A DNA stretch of 25,253 nt from NCBI GenBank assembly GCA_041913505.1, contig JAYSFC010000048.1:1-25253 (forward strand), in the 5' to 3' direction. The stretch is from JAYSFC01 sp041913505 (GTDB lineage Bacteria; Pseudomonadota; Gammaproteobacteria; Burkholderiales; Burkholderiaceae_C). This document shows positions 1 to 6,802 of this stretch, piece after piece. Position 1 is the stretch's first letter; every line of letters begins with the position of its first letter. The translations under genes were made by a program, and so were the position numbers. Under the pieces are notes generated by a model. It saw only the letters and a list, made by a program, of their open reading frames with translations. It ran no database searches and had not been told where the DNA came from.

Positions 1-914
1 ATTCGGATAACGACGCCGATTCCGACAATGACGCGGACTCCGACAACGATGCCGACTCGGACAACGACGCCGATTCCGACCACGACAACGACCACAAGGA
101 TCAAAGCCAGTCGTCCACCGGCAGTCATGAGGCTGTCCAGAAGACCAATACACCCGATGGTTCTAGTGGCCAATCTGGGGAGCAACACCAGAGCGACACC
201 AGTTCCAGTCATGGCGAGGGTGGTGCGGCGCACCCGGCTTCTGCCGCCGCACCGGTGACGTCGGGCCAAGGGCAGGAGCCAGACAAGGGTCACGGAGAGT
301 CGCCGTCTTCGGATCCGTCGGCCCATGGGGCGGCTGGTGGCTCTGGGGGGGCGGCTCCGTCTTCTCCAACGTCGGCAGGAGCCCCTCAGCCAGACCACAA
401 GTCGGATACGTCAGATAGCAGTGACGGACAGCAGCCGCCTGCGCACGGCAACTCGCAAAGTGGAGCGGCGTCGGGTAGTGGCGGCCTGAATCTGCTGGCT
501 CACGATGATGGGTTGCCCATGCCGACACAGCACCAGGACAATGCGCCGTCGTCGTCCGCTCCCACCTCGAATGCGGGGGGCGCGGGCAGCGGCGGGGGCA
601 CGGGCAATTCGTTGGCAGCACATGACGTGCTGGACGATCCGGCGCGTGAACTGCCGGGGGTGTCTGGCAGCAGTGGTAATGCTTCGCCGGCCTCTCACGG
701 TAGCTCGGGGTCTGATCACGACTCGCAAGGGGCGCCGGCACCGAGCAGCGGTGCGGACTCGTCTTCCTCTTCAGGGCAGAGTGCGTCGCATGCCGCTGCG
801 CCAGTTAGCCCGCCGGTCGATACGTCCAGCACTTCGGGTCTGCACGAGGATCCAGGCTCCAAGCTGGTCAACCAGGTGGCGCAAGAGATGACGCAGAAGA
901 ATCCGCACGCGTGA
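1..914 (+). CDS. 3' end of a low-complexity Asp/Ser/Gly/His-rich protein (5' truncated)
   Basis: An open frame enters from the left edge (first complete codon at 3) and ends at TGA 912-914, giving about 303 residues. It begins with four perfect copies of the hexapeptide SDNDAD (18-bp unit, about 3-74), then a His/Asp stretch, then about 250 residues dominated by Ser, Gly, Ala, Pro, Asp, with His recurring in AHG, AHD and SHG contexts. The last 20 or so residues look more ordered (KLVNQVAQEMTQ). DxDxD spacing resembles calcium-binding loops of thrombospondin type-3 repeats, but no RTX nonapeptides, membrane anchor or known C-terminal domain is visible. Its place beside a LapG/LapD/TolC set makes a secreted surface protein conceivable; this is inference. 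The N-terminus lies outside the window, so family and export route are unknown. A strong terminator follows 34 bases after the stop. Confidence 0.75.
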   Translation, partial: SDNDADSDNDADSDNDADSDNDADSDHDNDHKDQSQSSTGSHEAVQKTNTPDGSSGQSGEQHQSDTSSSHGEGGAAHPASAAAPVTSGQGQEPDKGHGESPSSDPSAHGAAGGSGGAAPSSPTSAGAPQPDHKSDTSDSSDGQQPPAHGNSQSGAASGSGGLNLLAHDDGLPMPTQHQDNAPSSSAPTSNAGGAGSGGGTGNSLAAHDVLDDPARELPGVSGSSGNASPASHGSSGSDHDSQGAPAPSSGADSSSSSGQSASHAAAPVSPPVDTSSTSGLHEDPGSKLVNQVAQEMTQKNPHA

Positions 915-948
915 CAGCTGCGGGGTGGCAGTCTTGCCGCTTTGCGAG

Positions 949-974
949 CCGCCCCTTCGGGGGCGGTGTTTTTT
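949..974 (+). terminator. Rho-independent terminator after the low-complexity gene
   Basis: A perfect 7-bp stem CCGCCCC (949-955) / GGGGCGG (960-966) is capped by a TTCG tetraloop closed by C-G, and is followed by TGTTTTTT (967-974). This is a textbook intrinsic terminator. It separates the truncated gene from the unit starting at 1027. Confidence 0.88.
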
Positions 975-1026
975 GTGCGCCTTGCAGCTATGCTGGGTTT
1001 TTCTCGTTCTGCAAGACTAACTAGGC

Positions 1027-2730
1027 ATGCCTGAAGAAGCCGTTGCGTGGGAGTCGTTGCTCGATGCGCTGCGCCCAGCACTGGAGGCTGGGCCTGGTGC
1101 AGCGTCAACGGTACTGTTTTTTTCCGTGTGCGATGGCGTGCGGCGCGCGCGTATTTTTCATGTGCGTGCGGCGACTTGTACGCTGGCCTGGAATGCCGGA
1201 CGCGCGCGTTGCCTGGAGATTGCCGCCGGCTTGACCGGCCCGGAGCGGTGGCTGCGCGTGGACAGGGTCCAGGGCGTGCACGCCACCACCTGGGGCCTGC
1301 TTCGCGCCCGCCTGGCGCAGACCAAGCGCAACTATTTTCGTTGGGGGATCGCGCTGGACGAGGCGCTGGAGCATGCGTTTCTGGAGGCTGAAATCAATGC
1401 CCATGCCATGCTGTACCCCCGTGGGGATGTACCGCATGCCATAGTGAATGAGGGCAACTTCCTGCTCCACGCCAAGACCCGCTACGGCGTTGAGACCGTG
1501 GATTGGGCCGATGCAAGGCCCGTGTGGCTTTTCGGCACCGAGGGATGGTTTGCGGATGCATCTGGGGTCTATCCGCTCATCCGGGGTGACGGCGCGGCCG
1601 CAGGTCGCCGCGCACTGGACCGCTTCGACGAGCATGTAGTCCCGGCCATGATCGAGGGAGGGGCGGGCTATCTCGCCCGGCAGGTGGACGCGCAGGGGCG
1701 GTTTTGCTACGGAACATTCCCGTGCTTTGACCGGGCCATTGCGCACTACAACGTGCTGCGCCACGCCAGCACGGCGTACGCCATGGTGGATGCGTGGCCC
1801 GTGGTGCCTTCGAGCGCCTTGCGCGAGGCCATTGAACGCGCCCTGGGCTATCTGTGCTCCGCGCTGGTGCGGGTGTACCACGACTCCTCCCGGCCGCCGC
1901 GCGCTTACGTGGTGGACGAGGGCGGCGAGATCAAGCTCGGTGCCAATGCCGTTGCGTTGTTGGCGCTCACCCGCCACGCGCAGGTGTTTGGCGGGCCAGG
2001 CCATACCGAGCTCATGGATTGGCTGGGCAACGGCATTCTGGCCATGCAGGACGACGCCACGGGGGGCTTCGTGCATGTGCTGCATGCCGAAGACCTTTCG
2101 GTCAAGGAGGCCAGCCGCATCGTCTACTACGACGGCGAGGCGGCGTTCGCACTGATGCGGCTGTACGCGTTGACGGGAGAGTCGCAGTGGCTGGCGGCGG
2201 TGGAGCGCGCGTTTGACCACTTCATCGCGGCGGAATACTGGCGCGCGCACGACCATTGGCTGGCCTACTGCGTGAACGAGCTCACCCTGCACCGGCCGCT
2301 GGAACGCTATTTCGAGTTTGGTCTGCGCAACGTGGCGGATTACCTGGACTTCGTGCTGCTGCGCGAGACGGTCTTCCCCACGCTGCTCGAACTCATGATG
2401 GCGAGCCAGGCCATGCTCGTACGCCTGCAAGGTCTGCCGCAGATGCGGTATCTGCTTGAGCGTGTGGACCTTGAGAAGTTCGAGCGCGCTCTGCGGCACC
2501 GCGCGCAGTACCTGGCCAACGGCTTTTTCTGGCCCGAGTGGGCGATGTACTTTCGCGCGCCGCGCAAGATTGTGCGGAGCTTCTTTATCCGGCACCACGG
2601 GTTCCGGGTGCGCATCGACGATGTGGAGCATTACCTGTCCGGCCTGGTGGCCTACCACCGTGACGGGGTGGCCGCATGGAGCGTGCCGCCAGCTGCGGAG
2701 CTGCTTGCAGCGCCTTCGCCATGTGGATGA
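1027..2730 (+). CDS. Toroid-like (alpha/alpha-barrel-type) protein, paralogue of the gene at 4945-6798
   Basis: 567 aa, no signal peptide or membrane segment, so probably cytoplasmic. The C-terminal 370 residues are helical with recurrent aromatic/His motifs: YNVLRH near 240, a GEIKLGANAVALLAL segment near 300, and YYDGEAAFALMRLY near 370. The same three signatures, in the same order, occur in the protein at 4945-6798 (YNILRH, AKLGGSGLALYLL, YYPGEAVCGLARYL), so the two are paralogues. Such spacing is typical of six-hairpin glycosidase/epimerase or lanthionine-cyclase-like toroids, but no catalytic motif can be assigned. The N-terminal 190 residues are not recognised. The ATG at 1027 has only a weak ribosome-binding site. 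The 3' end overlaps the next gene by 10 bases (2721-2730), indicating an operon. Function unknown; enzyme of polysaccharide or peptide modification is only a guess. Confidence 0.82.
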   Translation: MPEEAVAWESLLDALRPALEAGPGAASTVLFFSVCDGVRRARIFHVRAATCTLAWNAGRARCLEIAAGLTGPERWLRVDRVQGVHATTWGLLRARLAQTKRNYFRWGIALDEALEHAFLEAEINAHAMLYPRGDVPHAIVNEGNFLLHAKTRYGVETVDWADARPVWLFGTEGWFADASGVYPLIRGDGAAAGRRALDRFDEHVVPAMIEGGAGYLARQVDAQGRFCYGTFPCFDRAIAHYNVLRHASTAYAMVDAWPVVPSSALREAIERALGYLCSALVRVYHDSSRPPRAYVVDEGGEIKLGANAVALLALTRHAQVFGGPGHTELMDWLGNGILAMQDDATGGFVHVLHAEDLSVKEASRIVYYDGEAAFALMRLYALTGESQWLAAVERAFDHFIAAEYWRAHDHWLAYCVNELTLHRPLERYFEFGLRNVADYLDFVLLRETVFPTLLELMMASQAMLVRLQGLPQMRYLLERVDLEKFERALRHRAQYLANGFFWPEWAMYFRAPRKIVRSFFIRHHGFRVRIDDVEHYLSGLVAYHRDGVAAWSVPPAAELLAAPSPCG

Positions 2731-3671
2731 GGGGTGTCGCCGCATCGCTGCTCTGGTGGTGGGCGGCCGGGGTGGCGCTGGCGTGGCCGGTGGCTGCCTA
2801 TGCCGACAGCTGGCGCGCACCGCGCGAGGCGCTGGACCAGCGTGCGCGGCGCGCGGACATCACCGTCTACTACACGGAGCAGGGCGACAACGCCTTCAGC
2901 GCGGACTATGTGCCACCATTGCTCGACCAGATGGCGGCGGCTCAGCGGTACTACGAGCAGCAGCTCGGGCTGCAGTCGCCGCTGCGCGGCGCGCGCTACC
3001 AGGGGCAGCTGCGGGGCATCGATGTGCATGTGCTGCGTATGCCCGACAGCAACGGAAATGCGGGCGACGCGGCGGTGCACTACCGTTACCGGTCTTTTGG
3101 CGACCTGCCGGGGCGCGCGCTGACCATCACCCTCGGTACACAGTGGACTCCCGCCAACCTCACACCGTCGCACGAGCTGTTCCATTCCTACCAGTACGGC
3201 TACACGCTCTTCAAGAACGGCTGGTTTCTGGAGGGGCTGGCACGGGCGATGGAACACCCCATCGCAGGCGATAGCGGGCCCGTGGCGCCTCTGCCGGCGA
3301 GCCGCGCGGAGTGGAATGCCATGGTGCGCAAGCGCTATGGCGCCGAGGTGTTTTGGACCCGTCTGATGCAGGTGTGCGAGCCTACCTGCCAACGGCCCAC
3401 CTCGGCGTATGCGAGGCCCTGCGGCGGCGCGCTCGTGCGGGCCACGCTGGAGGCGTTTCAGCAGATGGACGGCCGGGCCAGCGCAGACCGGGGGCTGGAC
3501 CCGCGCGACTGGCCCGAGGAGGAGCAGCGCAGCGTCGCCAACACACCCTACATGGCACGGGGGCTGCTGGAGGCCATTGGCCGGAGTTGTCCAAGCCCCT
3601 GGGCGACGGAATTGACGGGGCTGACAAGCGTGCTCCAGGGCGTGGCCGTCCCGGAAAGACGCGCGCGCTAA
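2721..3671 (+). CDS. Secreted HExxH zinc-metallopeptidase-like protein
   Basis: 316 aa from the ATG at 2721, chosen because it gives a good signal peptide: MWMR, a hydrophobic core rich in Trp/Leu/Ala, then AYA before Asp29. ATGs at 2676 and 2727 are alternatives, and no start has a clear Shine-Dalgarno, fitting coupling to the overlapping upstream gene. The mature protein carries SHELFH (H151, E152, H155), with a further Glu at 171 in WFLEGLA, the layout of a gluzincin zinc site (HExxH plus a downstream Glu). It therefore looks like a peptidase acting in the periplasm or outside. Cysteines cluster near residues 218-235 (CEPTC...C), perhaps disulfides. It forms an operon with the toroid-like gene. 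Its stop overlaps the stop of the opposite-strand kinase gene. Substrate unknown; catalytic activity is inferred from the motif only. Confidence 0.82.
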   Translation: MWMRGVAASLLWWWAAGVALAWPVAAYADSWRAPREALDQRARRADITVYYTEQGDNAFSADYVPPLLDQMAAAQRYYEQQLGLQSPLRGARYQGQLRGIDVHVLRMPDSNGNAGDAAVHYRYRSFGDLPGRALTITLGTQWTPANLTPSHELFHSYQYGYTLFKNGWFLEGLARAMEHPIAGDSGPVAPLPASRAEWNAMVRKRYGAEVFWTRLMQVCEPTCQRPTSAYARPCGGALVRATLEAFQQMDGRASADRGLDPRDWPEEEQRSVANTPYMARGLLEAIGRSCPSPWATELTGLTSVLQGVAVPERRAR

Positions 3672-4960
3672 TGCACCGCTTCACGGCCCAGCGCGCGCAA
3701 TGCGCGCGGGTGGCCGCTCTCGGCAGCCCATTCCCGGGCCAGTTGGGCCGATAAAGGCGGCAGGTAGCGCGCCAGCCGCTCCAGTGCGCTTGCGTGACCC
3801 TGGCTTGCGGCGTGGGTCAGCAGCGCATGCGCCGTGCTGCCTGGGGTGCAGGGTTCCCCGGAGCGCAGCAGCGCCTTGGCCAACAAGTAGCTGCCCGATA
3901 CGCTGCGCGCGGCGGCGGCGCGCCGCAGCAGGTCGAGCGCACGGCCCTGCTGCCGGGCATCACCCAGCAGCCAGCTCCCCAGCATGCGGATGGCGCGCAG
4001 ATGGCCTTGGGCGGCAGCGTCTTCGAGCAGGGCGAGAGCTGCTGCGTCGCGATGTTCCTCTTCCAGCTTCTGGGCCAGATCGCACTGGTAGTTGGGAATG
4101 CGCTGTTGTGCGCCGAAGGCCAGCATGTCGCCGTGTTCCGCGATGGCTGCGAAATCCCAGCCGTCCGCATCGAGTGGGCGCGCGGGCTCGGTGCGCAGCA
4201 GCTGGTTCAGGTCGTAGCCCACCGTGCGCAGGGCCGGGTCGCGGTGCAGCCAGTGTCCAGCTAGCCGCTGCAGCGGTGGTGCCAGCGGCGGCAAAACGCG
4301 CTTTTCGAGCACATGGGCAAGGCCCCAGTACTGCCGGTCCTTGAGTTGAGCGCAGTGAAAGGGCTCGGCGCCCGTGGCGAGGAACACCAGGAGCCATCCG
4401 AGGGCATAGAAGTCTGAGGCGGCTGACTGCTTGCCCCAGTGGCATTCCGGCGCCACGAACATCGGTTTGGCGCGCAGCGTCTCGCTTGCGGGGTCGTCCA
4501 GGCGCTCGCTGGCGCCCCAGTCAAGCAGGGCGATGCGCCCCTGGTCGATCAGCAGGTTGGAGTGCTTGATGTCCTTGTGCAGCACGCCACGGCCATGAGC
4601 ATGTTGCAGCACCGCCAGCATCTGGCCCATGACTGACAGCACGCCTTCCTGTGGCAGCGGGCCTTGGCGGTGCACCCAGTGGTCCAGCCGCATGCCGGGC
4701 ATCAGCGTGCTCACCAGGCACAGGTCGCCCGCGGCATTGCGTCCGTAGTCCTGCAGCGCGGGGATCGCAGGGTGTCCATCCAGCGCGATCAGTGCCCGTA
4801 CCTCGCGCATCAGCGTGTTGAGGTGCAGCGGGTTCTTGAGCACCTTGATGGCGCTGGCCTGCGGGCTGCCGGGGCGCGTGCAGCGATAGGTTTGCGCCAG
4901 GCCGCCGCCGCCCAGGCGCTCTTCGGGCCGGTAGGTCCAGGGGCCTAAGGGCTGGAGCAT
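3668..4960 (-). CDS. Hanks-type Ser/Thr protein kinase with C-terminal Sel1-like repeats
   Basis: 430 aa. The frame is open further upstream, but the ATG at 4960 is preceded by a strong AGGAGG (4965-4970) four bases away and begins the kinase fold directly. Kinase motifs in order: glycine loop GGGGLAQTY (17-25), AIK with Lys39, a Glu at 53, HKD catalytic loop (H128-D130, then N135), DWG metal site (147-149) and APE (170-172). All key residues are present, so it is probably active. There is no membrane segment. Residues about 310-430 carry Ala-rich helical repeats of the Sel1/TPR type (AAAQGH, AASQGH, AAESGH), likely a protein-binding platform. It is the last gene of the leftward run and overlaps the preceding gene by 16 bases (4945-4960). 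The context suggests it senses or regulates the ATP-grasp/toroid system; its substrate is unknown. Confidence 0.88.
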   Translation of the reverse strand: MLQPLGPWTYRPEERLGGGGLAQTYRCTRPGSPQASAIKVLKNPLHLNTLMREVRALIALDGHPAIPALQDYGRNAAGDLCLVSTLMPGMRLDHWVHRQGPLPQEGVLSVMGQMLAVLQHAHGRGVLHKDIKHSNLLIDQGRIALLDWGASERLDDPASETLRAKPMFVAPECHWGKQSAASDFYALGWLLVFLATGAEPFHCAQLKDRQYWGLAHVLEKRVLPPLAPPLQRLAGHWLHRDPALRTVGYDLNQLLRTEPARPLDADGWDFAAIAEHGDMLAFGAQQRIPNYQCDLAQKLEEEHRDAAALALLEDAAAQGHLRAIRMLGSWLLGDARQQGRALDLLRRAAAARSVSGSYLLAKALLRSGEPCTPGSTAHALLTHAASQGHASALERLARYLPPLSAQLAREWAAESGHPRALRALGREAVH

Positions 4961-6798
4961 GGTGCCTCCTGCGTGGCGATGATGGAGAGGTCGCCCCAGT
5001 GCGCGAGCAGGCGCGCATAGAACGATGCCACGTGCTGGATGGTGTCGATGCGGAACCACTGGCGCGTGTACTTGAACCGGATGCCGCCCAGGCTGCGCAG
5101 CGGATTGGGTGCGGCGTACACGGCGGCCTCGGTGTTGACGAGGTGCAGCGTGGCCCAGGCGCCCAGGCGCAGCGCGGGCCACAGCTCGCGCACCGCGTCA
5201 TGGCGCCGCGCCTTCAGGGCGAGCTGGCAGGCGCCCATGAGGCCTTCCATGCGGGCACCGTCCGTGTAGGGGTAATCGTGGAATTGGTAGTAGAAGCCGC
5301 CGGCGTAGTCGGGGTAGGGGGCCGTGTCCACCTTGTACATCTGCGCGATCATCTGCCGTGCGTCGCCCAGGACGAAGTCCAGATAGTCCTGGCGCTGCAT
5401 GTCGGGGTAGTCCCACAGTTCCTTGATGCCCATCATGAGCCACGCGTCGGAGGGGACGTTGGTGTACTGGTCTGCACGTTCCCGGGGGCGTACGTGGATC
5501 AGGTAGTGCAGCGCGCGGTGCAGGTGCGCGAAGTATGCAGCGCGGTCGGCTTCGGGCACGAGGTGCAGGTAGCGTGCGAGGCCGCACACGGCCTCGCCGG
5601 GGTAGTAGAACGAAAAATAGTCGGCGTTGCCCTTTTCGTCGATGGGCTTGTCCAGGTAGATGCTGTAGTAGATGAACTCGCCACTCGCAGTGATCTGGCG
5701 CACCAGGTGGCGCGCCAGGCCGTCGGCGAAGGCGCGGTACTGTGCGTCTCCCGTGGTCAGTTCGTACTCGGCCAGCAGGTAGAGCGCCAGGCCCGATCCG
5801 CCGAGCTTGGCCTTGCGCTCGCTGTAGATGTAAGTGGCGCGGCCGTCCGGCGTGTCGTAATGGCGACTCTGGGCGGCGAGGTAATCGATGGCGCGTCGCA
5901 CGCCGGCGTGGCTGCTGTCGGTATGGTGGATCTGGCCGTGGTAGAGGCAGGTCAGCGCGCCCCCGCAGTGGCGCAGGATGTTGTAGTACGGGTTGGTGTC
6001 GGGGTCGCGCGTGGGGTGCTCATGGTCGAGCCGGCTGTCGGTAGCCGCGTCGTAGTAGTAGAGGTACTTGCCGTCGGCCTCCTGCTCGCGCTGGATATGG
6101 TCCACGGCCAGTTGCAGGGCGTGCTCCAGCTTGCCGCGCGTGAGCGGGCCCACGAGCGGAATGCCGCGATAGAGCCGGTGCAGGCCTTGTGCATCGATGA
6201 GGTAGCTGTCGGTGCGCAGGCGCTGGCATTGGGCCTGATCCACCGTGTCATCGCCAAAGCTTGCGCGCAGGTGGGCGCGCACCTGCTGCATCGTCATGAG
6301 CGAGAACACATAGGCATCGCCCGGCAGGAACAGGTGGCGCTTGCCATCGGTCGTGTTCAGCTCTATGCCTTCCACTCCCACCTCGAAGTGCCGGGCGCCT
6401 TGCAGGCTCATGCCCACGCGCGCAAGCTCCAGGGGAACGGGAGGGGCAGTGATGAAGTCGAGCTGGATGCGCAGACCCGGTGATGTGGCCAGGGCCGCGT
6501 AGCGGGGGTGCTCCTTCAGGCGTGTGATCGTTCGCTCGAGCCCGGCGTGCCCTGTACCTGAGCGGCTCACCAGCAGCCGCCGTTGTCCCGGTGCATAGAG
6601 CACGATGGCTACACGCGGGCTGTCCTGCGGCAGGGAGCTATCGGCATGGGCTTGCCGCAGGGGCCGCAGGTCGTGGTCACTGCGCGGGTCTTGCACTGCC
6701 GCGCGCAGCAGGGATGCGAACACCGCATCGGCCACGCATGGCGTGAAGACGGGCAGTCGCGATTCCGGGGCGTGGAAGGCAGGGGCGCAATCGGTCAT
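4945..6798 (-). CDS. Toroid-like protein with possible AMMECR1-like N-terminal domain
   Basis: 617 aa from ATG 6798. The frame is open to 6996, but upstream codons overlap the previous gene, and ATG 6798 lies 4 bases after that gene's TGA, a stop-restart arrangement. No signal peptide or membrane segment. Residues about 40-190 resemble the AMMECR1 fold by pattern: a strand/loop ending APPVPLEL, then VGVEGIEL and LFLPGDAYVFS, matching the family's vGxxGL...LLPqVa segment; the family's LRGCIG motif is absent, so this is tentative. Residues about 215-610 are helical and share YNILRH, AKLGGSGLAL and YYPGEA with the protein at 1027-2730. The region is rich in Tyr/Trp/His, as in sugar-active (alpha/alpha)6 barrels. 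It sits between the cyanophycin-synthetase-like gene and the kinase gene, so it probably acts on the same product. No reaction can be assigned. Confidence 0.85.
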   Translation of the reverse strand: MTDCAPAFHAPESRLPVFTPCVADAVFASLLRAAVQDPRSDHDLRPLRQAHADSSLPQDSPRVAIVLYAPGQRRLLVSRSGTGHAGLERTITRLKEHPRYAALATSPGLRIQLDFITAPPVPLELARVGMSLQGARHFEVGVEGIELNTTDGKRHLFLPGDAYVFSLMTMQQVRAHLRASFGDDTVDQAQCQRLRTDSYLIDAQGLHRLYRGIPLVGPLTRGKLEHALQLAVDHIQREQEADGKYLYYYDAATDSRLDHEHPTRDPDTNPYYNILRHCGGALTCLYHGQIHHTDSSHAGVRRAIDYLAAQSRHYDTPDGRATYIYSERKAKLGGSGLALYLLAEYELTTGDAQYRAFADGLARHLVRQITASGEFIYYSIYLDKPIDEKGNADYFSFYYPGEAVCGLARYLHLVPEADRAAYFAHLHRALHYLIHVRPRERADQYTNVPSDAWLMMGIKELWDYPDMQRQDYLDFVLGDARQMIAQMYKVDTAPYPDYAGGFYYQFHDYPYTDGARMEGLMGACQLALKARRHDAVRELWPALRLGAWATLHLVNTEAAVYAAPNPLRSLGGIRFKYTRQWFRIDTIQHVASFYARLLAHWGDLSIIATQEAPCSSP

Positions 6799-6802
6799 GG
6801 AT

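Noticed and set aside
1..914. LapA-type RTX adhesin C-terminus
   Set aside because: No GGxGxDxUx repeats or type I secretion end domain is visible; the Asp repeat alone is insufficient.
1105..2820. 571-codon minus-strand open frame opposite the first toroid-like gene
   Set aside because: High-GC antisense shadow: Arg/His/Pro-rich, no domain signature, while the plus strand has coherent paralogue motifs.
4999..6483. 494-codon plus-strand open frame opposite the second toroid-like gene
   Set aside because: Val/Gly/Ala-rich antisense shadow; the minus strand has the motifs, coupling and operon context.
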